A stretch of DNA of 64,000 bases from Halosimplex salinum (GCF_003730195.1 NZ_QWGG01000007.1:62001-126000); one strand, 5' to 3'; counted from the stretch's first letter, positions 1 to 8,873 are shown. The notes: a model not told the origin generated them from the sequence alone. Numbers and translations are program-made.

Positions 1-24
1 TGAACTCCGGCCAGTGGCGGTGGT

Positions 25-267
25 TTACACCTCCGCGAAGGTCTCGAAGCTCTCTGGCGTGTTGATCTCCGCGATGAGCTCCACGTCCGGGTTGAGGTAG
101 TTGGTCTGAGTCATCAGGTCGGCCATCGTCACCCGCTTGTACTCGTCCGGGCGCTCGCGTGTGGTGAGTGAGACGCCGGTCTGTGGGAGAGCCACAGCTC
201 TCGGGACCCCTCGTCGGTGCTCACCAGTCGGTCGCGGAAGCCGACGAACGGCATGTGGGCGTTCCAC
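25..267 (-). pseudogene. Decayed coding remnant at left edge
   Basis: The minus strand from about 267 to 25 looks like the end of a gene that has lost its frame. One frame reads plausibly near 260-190 (MPFVGFRDRLVSTDEG). A different frame reads plausibly near 160-25 (KRVTMADLMTQTNYLNPDV and onward to a stop at 25). A single frameshift around 190-160 would join them. The family is not recognised. The piece sits at the edge of an AT-rich island and may be what remains of a gene broken when the island arrived. It could also be a chance open frame. Confidence 0.35.
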
Positions 268-803
268 ATTCAGAAACTACTAGTAGACACTCTTGTGTCG
301 AAAACCGCTAATTCTGAGCCAAAGGATGGTCTGCGGTCGGCATCTACACTGTGTCTGGTTTGCGATCTCACGGACGACAGCCTCATTGACTCAAGTACTT
401 ACAGATATATACACAAACCAGATGATGATGTAGATAATAGTCAGAAGATCTGCTATTATACTAATCACCTTCTCTCTATTTTCATCCATACCTAGTCTTG
501 AAATCGGAGAGAATAGACAAATAGGACCCTCACAGATTATCCCAATGTCTAGGTTTCACAGACGATGTTAGAACCCACAGATGACTATAGTGAAAAAATC
601 CATCTGTAGGCACTGTCTCCTGTAGGTGTTTAAGAAGCAAACAGGTTGCAGTGAAGGGTGTCTATGACACTCGGATGCCTGGTCAGAGAGAATGTGCGGG
701 TAGACATCAAGATGTTTGAGAGGGGAACAAGCCCACACCGACACCCATACGCTGTTTCGCGGTTCGACTTTACTTTATGAAGTTGTTAGTGTGTGAAATA
801 TCG
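268..803. other. AT-rich stretch without a recognisable gene
   Basis: This stretch is clearly richer in A and T than the rest of the window. The only open frame of any length (plus strand, about 217-495) has no recognisable motif and no haloarchaeal codon bias. I see no tRNA, transposase or clear inverted repeat. It is probably the non-coding left part of the island that carries the GlmS-like gene. Confidence 0.5.
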
Positions 804-3149
804 TTAAATCTCCTCCTTTAATTTTTTAGTTGATGTAGTTTCATCTGAAGAAAGATTTAGCACTGTGTCACTGGTATTTTTCACTTTGAAGGGTACACGA
901 CCAAATTCCTCCTGAAATGCATCCTCTTTCACCAGCAATATAGAATTTGTACGGGACGGATCAAAGAGGAAATGACAAGTTTCACCTAATTTAAATAACT
1001 CGCCAAAATATACAATAGATGAAATATCAATATTCAATCCCCTATTTTCATTATATATTGCTTCGGAATCAACCAGTGGCATATCGTAAATTACCCCTTT
1101 TTTAAGCTTTGACGACCTCTCTTCCAAGCCATCCAAAATTTGGTTCACTGATTCATTTCGTGCTTTTGAAGAGGTTAAGACGGCAAGCCCGGATGATCCT
1201 AAATCCCAAATCACCTCATCTAACTGTCTCTCAAATATTCCTAACTCAAATGCTGGTTTAGGGACCGCAAGTTTGGGAACTGTCGGATGAATTGAATTCT
1301 GTCCCAGCCAATAAAGTTGCTTCCTATCCGTTTCAGCTCTGAGTTGTGGCTTACTGATTGAGCTGTTGGCTGTCTCTGATGAAACAGAGGGGTCTTCTCG
1401 GTTACCCAAAAGTCTGGCAGTGTGATATGCAAATAATTGTAGATGAACGGTAGCAAGAATAGGCGATACGCAGCGATGTGTCTGTGGTATTTGTAATGTA
1501 TGATCTGCAATGGCGTCTACCTTCGTAGAATTATCTGTTATTGCCACCGTTGGGGCTCCCCGCGAACGTGCTTGAGTCATATTCCAGATGGTTTTACGGG
1601 CACTCTCTTGGTTTCCTGCAACAACACCAAAAACAGGCGTTGAGTCGTCAATCAAGGCGAGAGGGCCATGTTTGAATTCGCCTCCTGCAAAACCCTCGGC
1701 ATACTTGTAACTGTACTCGTTAATTTTTAATGCACCTTCAAGTGCAACGGGATATTGGAACTCTCGACCAATGAAAAAACAGGCAGGAGAGTCATGATAT
1801 AGACGTGCGACTTCATCTGCCATTGAATTATTCAAGACCGATTCTACCTGTTCTGGTAATTCTGTGAGTGCTGAAATGAGCGCTTCGTGAAATGAGTCAT
1901 TTTGGTTGATGGTAAGCGAAAGTAGATTAAGTGCTGCTAATTGTGTAGGGAAGGTTTTGGTCGCGGAGATGCCTATCTCCGGGCCAGCGCGGATGTATAG
2001 CGCGTGGTCACACTCACGGGCCGCAGTAGAGCCGACTACGTTAGTCACAGCAAGTGTGCGCGCGCCGCGGCGGCGGGCCGCCCGAAGGGCTGAGAGCGTG
2101 CTTGCGGTCTCTCCGCTATTGGTGACGGCGACAACGAGCGTGTCACCGGTGGGTGGCGCCGCCATGGCGTACTCACTTGCGTGGAATGCTTGGGCGGGTA
2201 TGCCCGCTTCGCGAAACAGTTGCGCGCCATGCAGGGCGGCGTGGTAGGAGGTCCCACTAGCGACAAGTTGGACGCTTGAGCGCGAGAAATCTACAAGATC
2301 GTCAATTTCCAGTTCAGGGTCGACACGTTCGCGGAGACACTGCTGAAGAGCCTTTGGTTGCTCACTGATCTCCTTAATCATCCAATCATCGTAGCTGTCT
2401 TCATTACTTTCCTCAGGAACCCAATCAACGGTGTCAATTTCTCTATTGATCGGGTTCCCGTTAGAATCTGTCACGCACCACTCCGGCTCTTCGACCGTTG
2501 AAATAGTCGCAAATTCGCCATCATCCAAATATACAACCTGATTAGTGAGATCAATGAACGCAGGTATATCACTAGCGAGGAAGCAAGCATTGTCAGCAAT
2601 ACCAAGTACAAGTGGGGAATCATCTCGTGCCGCGAAGATTGAGTTCACGTCTTCGATGATACAGGCGATAGCATAGCTACCTTTGAGTTGTTTGACAGCG
2701 GAACGGAACGCCGTTTCTGCTTCCTTCCCGTTAGATATTTCTGACTCAATCAGGTGTGGAATGACCTCAGAATCAGTATCACTCGTAAAGGTATGGCCAG
2801 CATCTGTTAGTTGATCACGGAGTGAGTCATAATTCTCAATAATCCCGTTGTGAACCACCGTCACTTTATTGGTACAATCGGTATGGGGGTGTGCATTCTC
2901 ATCAGTTGGCGGGCCGTGAGTGCTCCAGCGAGTATGACCAATTCCAGTAGTAGCGTGGGAAGTCTCTATTTGCTCAAAATGATCAGATAAATCTTGGACC
3001 TCACCAGCATATTTTACGACTGACAGTTTTCCGTTTTTGAAAGCTATGCCAGCAGAATCATATCCACGGTATTCCAGTTGTCTAAGTCCATGAAATAGGA
3101 CATCGATTGTACTCCATTCTCGTCCAATGAATCCAATAATTCCAGCCAT
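804..3149 (-). CDS. GlmS-like protein lacking the catalytic Cys, with C-terminal extension
   Basis: The 781-residue product follows the plan of glutamine:fructose-6-phosphate aminotransferase: an N-terminal glutaminase domain (1-240, with HTRWSTHG near 72-79 and the HNGIIENY motif near 100), then two SIS sugar-isomerase domains (about 255-585, with ASGTSYHA, TNSGETAST, GISATKTFPTQ and GGEFKHGPLAL). The family needs Cys right after the start Met as glutaminase nucleophile; here the protein begins MAGIIG, so Ala replaces it. Isomerase residues equivalent to E. coli Glu488 and His504 are kept (E478, H494). The usual C-terminal tail with the catalytic Lys is replaced by about 190 unrelated residues. 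Glutamine-dependent GlcN-6-P synthesis therefore looks unlikely; ammonia-dependent amination, sugar-phosphate isomerisation or sensing is possible. A TATA-like AT stretch lies about 27 bases upstream. The gene is AT-rich apart from a GC-rich patch at about 1975-2265. Confidence 0.85.
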   Translation of the reverse strand: MAGIIGFIGREWSTIDVLFHGLRQLEYRGYDSAGIAFKNGKLSVVKYAGEVQDLSDHFEQIETSHATTGIGHTRWSTHGPPTDENAHPHTDCTNKVTVVHNGIIENYDSLRDQLTDAGHTFTSDTDSEVIPHLIESEISNGKEAETAFRSAVKQLKGSYAIACIIEDVNSIFAARDDSPLVLGIADNACFLASDIPAFIDLTNQVVYLDDGEFATISTVEEPEWCVTDSNGNPINREIDTVDWVPEESNEDSYDDWMIKEISEQPKALQQCLRERVDPELEIDDLVDFSRSSVQLVASGTSYHAALHGAQLFREAGIPAQAFHASEYAMAAPPTGDTLVVAVTNSGETASTLSALRAARRRGARTLAVTNVVGSTAARECDHALYIRAGPEIGISATKTFPTQLAALNLLSLTINQNDSFHEALISALTELPEQVESVLNNSMADEVARLYHDSPACFFIGREFQYPVALEGALKINEYSYKYAEGFAGGEFKHGPLALIDDSTPVFGVVAGNQESARKTIWNMTQARSRGAPTVAITDNSTKVDAIADHTLQIPQTHRCVSPILATVHLQLFAYHTARLLGNREDPSVSSETANSSISKPQLRAETDRKQLYWLGQNSIHPTVPKLAVPKPAFELGIFERQLDEVIWDLGSSGLAVLTSSKARNESVNQILDGLEERSSKLKKGVIYDMPLVDSEAIYNENRGLNIDISSIVYFGELFKLGETCHFLFDPSRTNSILLVKEDAFQEEFGRVPFKVKNTSDTVLNLSSDETTSTKKLKEEI

Positions 3150-3259
3150 CGCTTATAGCCGATGTGAGTTTGTTATTACCAACAATCCGGGATGAAATTC
3201 AAGATTATTGAGGTGGGCACGCTAGACAAGTGTGGGGCACCTGTTACTAACTCTCAATG

Positions 3260-3946
3260 TCATTTGTCCGAGTTTCTGTGTTTCATTCGTTGTTTTAACT
3301 CATCCACTTGTAGAATTTCTCCAGTATCAATGTTAAATGCTTCTCCCTCCTCAACAAATGCTTCTGGCATTTCTGTATCAATCCCTTCTTCAACCAAATC
3401 ATTGATATTTCGACCACCATCAGTTACGAGATTTCTACCTGCCTGTCCGAGCATTTCTCTGGACGTTTTATCATCGATAACATAACAGATTTGGCATTCC
3501 CACATATCCTCAAAAAACCAAAAATGGCAGTTTTCTCCTGGCGAAAATTTATATTCATCTTGAGAATATTCAATTTTTCCGATTCTCTTACTCTCACCCC
3601 TGATTAAACTTTTTGGTACGGTCAACGTATGGTTCTCCTGAAGCTTCATTGACTCAAACGCTGCAATATCATCAGAAACTGCCCGTTTAGTCTCGGCCTT
3701 GCTATGTCTTTCAACAAAATTTTCTATATCTTCTTCAAAGTTCTCTTTTTTTATTTCCTCGACTAATTCCGATTGTAATCCACCGTTACAAATTCCCGCC
3801 CATTCTTTATCTCGTAATATACACCAGGAAACATCAACTCCAGGTACTACGAAATTCAATTTAATAACGCCTGGTGGGACTGTAATCCGATATCCATCTC
3901 CGACATCGACTATCGAATTGCAATTAAGCCAGATACGGTTGGACAT
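3260..3946 (-). CDS. Hypothetical protein, possibly AbrB-like folds
   Basis: This is a 228-residue protein of unknown function with AT-rich codon use like the neighbouring GlmS-like gene. I chose the ATG at 3946 over an in-frame GTG at 3970 because an AT-rich TATA-like box (TTTTTATTG on the minus strand) lies about 30 bases upstream of it. Two stretches resemble the AbrB/SpoVT pattern, a basic 'ITVP' strand followed by a 'PGE' turn: GYRITVPPGVI near the N-terminus and TLTVPKSLI followed by SPGENCHFWFF in the middle. The second stretch resembles LGETCHFLFD in the extension of the adjacent GlmS-like protein. The gene lies upstream of that gene on the same strand, 110 bases away, so co-transcription is possible. 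The AbrB reading is tentative. Confidence 0.6.
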   Translation of the reverse strand: MSNRIWLNCNSIVDVGDGYRITVPPGVIKLNFVVPGVDVSWCILRDKEWAGICNGGLQSELVEEIKKENFEEDIENFVERHSKAETKRAVSDDIAAFESMKLQENHTLTVPKSLIRGESKRIGKIEYSQDEYKFSPGENCHFWFFEDMWECQICYVIDDKTSREMLGQAGRNLVTDGGRNINDLVEEGIDTEMPEAFVEEGEAFNIDTGEILQVDELKQRMKHRNSDK

Positions 3947-3989
3947 TGGGATAGATATTACAAACCCCACAATAAAAACTCAGCGACTA

Positions 3990-4490
3990 AATGAATGGGA
4001 TCTGTCGAATAACAAGGCATACGCTAGAAAGGCGATCGGATTTGTCTTCCAAGACACTGACACGCAACTCGTTGCACAGACCGTTTTGGATAACGTGATT
4101 TCCGGACATCGAATTGTGGCATCTCGGGAAGGGAAGGCTAAGAACGCGCGCTTGAAGCGCTCGCCGCCGTTGTTCCGGCTATCTTGAATATCGGATCCTG
4201 AAATATCTGAACGGCGGTGAGAATCAACTCGTCTGGTTGGCCGGAGTGCTGATTCTGGAACCGAGCGTGATCATTCCCGACGAACCACTGGCCGGGTTGG
4301 ATCCCGAGCGTTCACGACTGGTCGCTGACCGCGTCGAAAAGGTCCACAAAGCGCAAGTGAGAGTCGTCCTTTCGACGCATGACCTCAATTCGCGGCCGAA
4401 GTAAGCGACTGCGTTTGCGTGATGGCTGCCGAAAATATCATCGGCAATGGCACCCCCGGTCGGCGAGTTCGAGTCGCTCTGACGACATCT
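3990..4490 (+). pseudogene. Truncated, frameshifted ABC transporter ATPase (CbiO/ECF type)
   Basis: Fragments of an ABC ATP-binding subunit can be read in order on the plus strand. RKAIGFVFQDTDTQLVA (about 4024-4080) is the Q-loop region typical of cobalt/biotin ECF ATPases. In another frame, LNGGENQLVWLAGV (about 4207-4251) is the degenerate ABC signature, followed by Walker B (IIPDEPLAGLDPER) and the H-loop (VVLSTHDLN). A further frameshift near 4390 leads to a last fragment (SDCVCVMAA). The Walker A segment is absent: the sequence upstream belongs to the AT-rich island. The gene is dead and appears to have been cut at its 5' end by the island junction near 3980. Confidence 0.8.
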
Positions 4491-4541
4491 ATCCGGGCTT
4501 GGCCGCGTTATTTGACTTAAAACTTAGCACAGGGACGCCCG

Positions 4542-4679
4542 GAGAGTGAAGACGACGAGAACTGGCGCAAACTCTTCGGGGTCGTCGATGCCGGTGGGTG
4601 GGGCGACGCCCATGAGGCACAAACCGGGGGCGGGCCACAGCCCGTCGACGAAACCGATACGGACCCATCGAGCGAGTAG
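4542..4679 (+). pseudogene. C-terminal fragment of an unidentified protein
   Basis: A 45-residue acidic reading frame (DDENWRKLFGVVDAGGWGD near its start, ending TDPSSE at a TAG) has the composition of a haloarchaeal C-terminal tail but no start codon or upstream body. It follows the ABC ATPase pseudogene on the same strand and may be the end of another gene of the lost operon. The family is not recognised. Confidence 0.35.
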
Positions 4680-4788
4680 CGACCGAACACGATAGCCCTC
4701 CTTTCGTTCCGAACGCGGTACCGCCCTGTTAACCGGTCGGTATCTATTCGTCAGGTACCCTCTTGTCACGTCGGACCTACCTCCCACT

Positions 4789-5718
4789 ATGGCGTTCCCG
4801 ATTCGCGTCACCGACGTGATGAGTAGTCCGGTCGAGACGGCTTCGCCCGGGACGACCGCCAGCGATGCCGCCAGCCGATGTCACGCGGCCTCGATCGGGT
4901 CACTGGTCGTCGTCGAGGACGGAGCGGTCGTCGGCATCGTCACCAGCGACGACTTCGTGGTACTGCTCGGCGAAGCGCCGGATCCGGAGGAGCGCTCGCT
5001 GTCGGAGTTCATGTCGACCGATGTCGTTTCGATCGATGCAAGCGCCACTCTCGGCGACGCAGTCGAAAGAATGTTCGAGCACGATATCGCCCGGTTGGTT
5101 GTCTTCGACGGCGACGAACTGGCCGGGCTGGTCAGCACCGACGACGTCGTCCGACACGTCCCGCAGATCCTGCAGCGGCGCGAAATCGGGGGGTACGAGC
5201 GACAGGCGGCTCGCTACCACCGGCAACAAGAGACCGCCTACGAGAAAGACGACTGGACCGTCGAGGGGACGGGATTCGACGACCGGCGCGTCAACGTCGG
5301 TGACAGAGTCGAGTTCTCGAAGACGATCACCGAACGGGACGTCGAGACCTTCGCGACGGCCAGCGGCGACACCAACCGGCTCCACCTCGACGACGAGTAC
5401 GCCAGCCAGACGCGGTTCGGCCGCCGGATCGTCCACGGGACGCTCATCGGCGGATTGATCAGCGCTGCGCTGGCCCGCCTCCCCGGTGTAACCATCTACA
5501 TCTCACAGGACCTCTCGTTCCTGAAACCGGCCGGCCTCGGTGACCGCCTCACCGCGGTCTGCGAAGTCGTCGAGGACCTCGGCAGGAACAAGTACCAGCT
5601 CACGACGGACGTGGTCGATGCGGACGGCGACGGGCTGATAGAGGGTCAGGCCGCCGTCCTGATCGACGAGGCGCCGGAGACGGGCCGGGTTACTGTCGAG
5701 GCCATAGCCAGTAGCTGA
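4789..5718 (+). CDS. CBS-domain pair fused to MaoC-like hydratase
   Basis: The 309-residue product has two CBS motifs at the N-terminus (about 7-60 and 72-125, beginning RVTDVMSSPVET and EFMSTDVVSID), a linker, and a MaoC/hot-dog domain from about 165. The MaoC part contains FATASGDTNRLHLDDEYA and the downstream RIVHGTLIGGLIS, the Asp/His pair expected for (R)-specific enoyl-CoA hydratases. CBS pairs usually bind adenosyl ligands such as AMP or ATP, so hydratase activity may be gated by energy state; that link is inference. MaoC proteins in haloarchaea take part in fatty-acid and polyhydroxyalkanoate metabolism. The gene stands alone, downstream of decayed DNA and upstream of an oxidase-fold gene on the same strand. 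Confidence 0.88.
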   Translation: MAFPIRVTDVMSSPVETASPGTTASDAASRCHAASIGSLVVVEDGAVVGIVTSDDFVVLLGEAPDPEERSLSEFMSTDVVSIDASATLGDAVERMFEHDIARLVVFDGDELAGLVSTDDVVRHVPQILQRREIGGYERQAARYHRQQETAYEKDDWTVEGTGFDDRRVNVGDRVEFSKTITERDVETFATASGDTNRLHLDDEYASQTRFGRRIVHGTLIGGLISAALARLPGVTIYISQDLSFLKPAGLGDRLTAVCEVVEDLGRNKYQLTTDVVDADGDGLIEGQAAVLIDEAPETGRVTVEAIASS

Positions 5719-5812
5719 TCGGGTATCCAGGGCTCGAACTCCGCCGGCGTCCCCTCGTCGAGTCGGTGCCCACACACGAATTATACGCCATGCTAACGTA
5801 TCTCGAGACGGG

Positions 5813-6280
5813 ATGACGATCGACGAACTCACTGACTTCGGGATGCACGAGATGAGCGACGATGAGGTCGAGGGATTCCTCTCGACTCAGAGCATGGGGA
5901 CGCTCGGGCTCCCGACGGACGCCCAGCCCTACCTGGTTCCGATGTCCTACGGATACGACGGGGGGTCACGTCTCTACTTCTACTTCGTCGTGGGAACCGA
6001 AAGCCGGAAGGTGGAGCTGGCCGACCGGGCCGAGAAAGCAGCGTTCCTGGTGTACAGCGCCGAGACGGCGTTTAACTGGGAGAGTGTCGTGCTCACCGGG
6101 ACGCTCCGACAACTCCCGGCGGACAGGCGTGGTGACGTCGACGAGGCGGCGACGCCAACGTGGCGCCCGGAACTGTTCGAGACCGCGAGCGAATCCCTGG
6201 AGACACAGATCTACGAGTTCCGGATCGAGGAGTGGACCGGCGTTCGACACACGGGCCTTCCACCGGGCTTCTACGGGTAA
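5813..6280 (+). CDS. Pyridoxamine 5'-phosphate oxidase family protein
   Basis: The 155-residue protein has the split-barrel flavin-binding layout of the pyridoxamine 5'-phosphate oxidase-related family. SMGTLGLPTDAQPYLVPMSY (first strands) is followed by LYFYFVVGTESRKVELA and later VVLTGTLRQL, the usual strand order in F420- or FMN-binding relatives. The substrate cannot be told from sequence. A TATA-like TTATAC at 5781-5786 lies about 27-32 bases before the ATG, which supports this start and a leaderless transcript. It lies 94 bases after the CBS-MaoC gene and probably has its own promoter. Confidence 0.82.
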   Translation: MTIDELTDFGMHEMSDDEVEGFLSTQSMGTLGLPTDAQPYLVPMSYGYDGGSRLYFYFVVGTESRKVELADRAEKAAFLVYSAETAFNWESVVLTGTLRQLPADRRGDVDEAATPTWRPELFETASESLETQIYEFRIEEWTGVRHTGLPPGFYG

Positions 6281-6494
6281 ATCTGGCTGAGACCCCGAGA
6301 ATACCAACTTTCAGTGGCCGTCGGGGAAGGGGCAGCCGTGGATACCGAGTGTTCGCTGGGAGAGGCCTTCGTGGTCAGTGGTCGGGACAGTCCGGCCCGC
6401 TCACATCCCGTCTTTCCACCGGGTGTATCTTCGTACAGCGGCCGCGTTCAGACGCCCGACTCTACGGGGTGGGATCGAATCCCGGCTTCTGGAG

Positions 6495-7352
6495 CTACGC
6501 TGGTTGGCGAACCGTCAGGACCGGTACTGGCGACGTGCGGACGGTTTTCTCGGCGACGCTCCCGAGGAGGTATCGCTCGATGCCACTGCGTCCGTGGGTG
6601 CCCATCACGACCAGATCGATGTCGTGGTCGTCTACGTAGGAACGAATCCCTCGATAGGGAGTCCCGTGCTCTATCGCGGTTTCGACCGCAGACAGGGACG
6701 CTCGACCGGCTCGCTCTTCGATAGTTTCGACCGCCGACTGTGCCGATTCTTCGAGGGCGTCGAGGAATGCACCGGAATACACGTCGGTTCCCATCGCCAC
6801 CGTATCGACGACAGAGAGCGCGTGTACGCGGGCGTCGTACGTGCGCGCGATATCGATAGCGGGCCCGATAGCGACCTCGGCCCCCTCACTCCCGTCGGTC
6901 GGCACCAGGATGTCGGTGTAGGGGTACGTGACCTCACGGTCACCTTCCGCCCTGACCGTCAACACTGGCACGTCCGATAGCCGGACAACTTTCTCGGTGA
7001 CACTCCCGAGGAGATAGCGTTCGACGCCAGTCCGTCCGTGTGTCCCCATGACGACGAGATCGATGTCCTCCTCGGAGGCGTACTGTAGAATCGCCTCGTA
7101 CGGAACGGCGGTACGGACGGCCTGCTCGACTGAGACGCCGGTCGCAGCGATCTCGTCACTGGTCCGCTCTGCGATCTCCGCGCGTTCTTTCTTGATCTGG
7201 TCGTACTGCGGCGCGTTTTCGAGTAGTCTGGAATCGGCCACACACAGTACGTGTACGTTCGATTCGTAGCGTCTCGCCAGATCTTCGGCGTGCCCGACAG
7301 CCGCCTGCGCACAGTCACTTCCGTCGGTCGGGACGAGGATGTCGTCGAACAT
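6495..7352 (-). CDS. Tandem universal stress protein (UspA)
   Basis: The 285-residue protein contains two complete Usp domains (about 1-140 and 148-285). Each starts with the ILVPTDGS strand-loop and ends with the ATP-binding pattern: GTHGRTGVERYLLGSVTEKV in the first and GTHGRSGIERYLLGSVAEKT in the second. Both fit the G-2x-G-9x-G(S/T) signature of ATP-binding Usp proteins. Such proteins are cytoplasmic and help cells survive stress by mechanisms that vary. The gene has no co-directional close neighbour. About 210 bases downstream and 490 upstream carry no clear gene. Confidence 0.93.
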   Translation of the reverse strand: MFDDILVPTDGSDCAQAAVGHAEDLARRYESNVHVLCVADSRLLENAPQYDQIKKERAEIAERTSDEIAATGVSVEQAVRTAVPYEAILQYASEEDIDLVVMGTHGRTGVERYLLGSVTEKVVRLSDVPVLTVRAEGDREVTYPYTDILVPTDGSEGAEVAIGPAIDIARTYDARVHALSVVDTVAMGTDVYSGAFLDALEESAQSAVETIEERAGRASLSAVETAIEHGTPYRGIRSYVDDHDIDLVVMGTHGRSGIERYLLGSVAEKTVRTSPVPVLTVRQPA

Positions 7353-7843
7353 CGGTAGCCGCTATCGAGTTCGTCGGGGAGCCCCTTCAGTGGTGCCGTG
7401 AGACGCTTCGATCGCTCGTTCCCGTTCCAGACGGTCGGTGATGACCGTCTCTCTCGTCGATACCGGCCGACGCCCGGGGCTCGACCCGCCCGGTGTCCGG
7501 ATCGACATCGCCGATCCGGGCGACCGGGTCGGGTTCGGAGCCGCTGGCGCTCTCACAGACACGGGCTCGGAGTTCTGTGCGCGATTTCAGTATTCGGCCC
7601 TCCTCGTTCGACAGATTATCTCGGAGACTGGGTCTACCGGTCGGATCCCGGGTCCTTCGACGTGGGCGAGCGTCGCGGTCGGGTCCGGGTTCGCTTCGTT
7701 CACACCCTGACCGCAGGTCGCAGTCGTTCGCGCGTGGTGTCGTCTCTCCGCGCATTTCCAGTCAGTAGAATGCCATTGGCACCGGGGGCCGGACTCCTCG
7801 TACTCGGGGCAGGCTTATGCGCCATGCCATCGACTGCCGAGAC
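7353..7843. other. Intergenic stretch, nothing firmly supported
   Basis: Several overlapping open frames exist on both strands here. One (plus strand, 7438-7710) has mostly G/C third positions, but none shows a recognisable family, domain or good start signal. The last 30 bases carry the likely TATA box (CTTATG, 7814-7819) of the aldo/keto reductase gene. The segment may be a decayed gene. Confidence 0.4.
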
Positions 7844-8833
7844 ATGGAGTACACGACACTCGGTTCCACCGGGATGGAGGTGAGCCGAATCTGTCTCGGC
7901 TGTATGAGCTTCGGATCGAGCGAGTATCGCGACTGGATACTTGACGAAGCGGAGAGTCGGCCGATACTCGAGCGAGCGATCGACCTGGGAATCAACTTCT
8001 TCGACACGGCGAACGTCTACTCGAACGGCGAGTCGGAACGCGTCCTCGGGAACGTGCTGGAGGACTACGACCGCGACAGCCAGGTGGTCGCGACGAAGGG
8101 CTACGGGGAGATGGACGAGGAGAACCCGAACGCGAGCGGGCTCTCGCGGAAGGCAATCGAGCAGGAACTCGACAACTCGCTCGACCGGCTCGGCATGGAG
8201 ACCGTCGACCTCTACCAGACCCACCGGTGGGACTACGACACGCCCATCGAACAGACGCTCCGCGCGCTCGACGACGCCGTCAGGCGCGATCAGGTCCGGT
8301 ACGTCGGCACGTCGTCACAGTGGGCCCACCAGTTCGCCGACGCGCTCCACACGAGCGACCGGCTCGGCCTCGAACGGTTCCAGACGATGCAGAACCACTA
8401 CAACCTCGCCTACCGCGAGGAGGAACGCGAGATGCTCCCGCTCTGCGAGCGCGAGGGTGTCGGCGTCATCCCGTGGTCGCCGCTGGCTCGCGGGTATCTG
8501 ACGCGTCCGCACGAGGAACTCGCCGACACGGTCCGCGGGGAGTACATGGAGAACAGCCAGTTCGCCGACCGGATCGCGACGTATCGCGCGAACGGCGGCG
8601 AGGAGATCAACGAGCGGTGCGAGGAACTCGCCGCCGAAAACGGCGTGACCATGGCGCAGATCGCGCTCGCGTGGCTCCTGCATCAGGACGCGGTGGACGC
8701 GCCGATCGTCGGCACGACGAGCGTCGAACACCTGGAGGACGCCGTCGAAGCGCTCGATATCGACCTCTCCGACAGCGACCTCGAGTATCTCGAGGAGCCC
8801 TACGGCCCGGTCGAGATCAACGGGCACGAGTAA
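7844..8833 (+). CDS. Aldo/keto reductase
   Basis: This NADPH-dependent oxidoreductase (329 residues) has the aldo/keto reductase barrel. It begins MEYTTLGSTGMEVSRICLG, carries the catalytic Asp-Tyr segment FFDTANVYSNGESERVLG (residues about 53-70), the Lys in VVATKGYG and the His in YQTHRWDY. The C-terminal IVGTTSVEHLEDAV is the usual cofactor-binding stretch. I prefer the ATG at 7844 to the one at 7817: the shorter form starts exactly where family members do, and a TATA-like box sits at the upstream ATG. The substrate is unknown; relatives reduce sugar aldehydes, ketones or methylglyoxal. It is transcribed alone. Confidence 0.92.
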   Translation: MEYTTLGSTGMEVSRICLGCMSFGSSEYRDWILDEAESRPILERAIDLGINFFDTANVYSNGESERVLGNVLEDYDRDSQVVATKGYGEMDEENPNASGLSRKAIEQELDNSLDRLGMETVDLYQTHRWDYDTPIEQTLRALDDAVRRDQVRYVGTSSQWAHQFADALHTSDRLGLERFQTMQNHYNLAYREEEREMLPLCEREGVGVIPWSPLARGYLTRPHEELADTVRGEYMENSQFADRIATYRANGGEEINERCEELAAENGVTMAQIALAWLLHQDAVDAPIVGTTSVEHLEDAVEALDIDLSDSDLEYLEEPYGPVEINGHE

Positions 8834-8873
8834 GTGGACTCGTCCGACTGTAGCACCCGGTCGAGCCGCGCTG

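Noticed and set aside
217-495. Plus-strand open frame of 92 codons near the left edge
   Set aside because: AT-rich, no homology pattern, no promoter or ribosome site that favours it.
804-3149. Plain annotation as functional glmS
   Set aside because: The essential N-terminal Cys is Ala and the catalytic tail is replaced, so the normal reaction is unlikely.
3699-4187. Plus-strand open frame that appears to fuse unknown sequence to an ABC ATPase segment
   Set aside because: The first part is antisense to the hypothetical protein. Only the last part is ATPase-like, and it is truncated and frameshifted, so I list a pseudogene instead of a fusion.
7387-7755. Possible gene between uspA and the aldo/keto reductase
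   Set aside because: Overlapping frames on both strands have similar length, and none shows a recognisable family or start signal.
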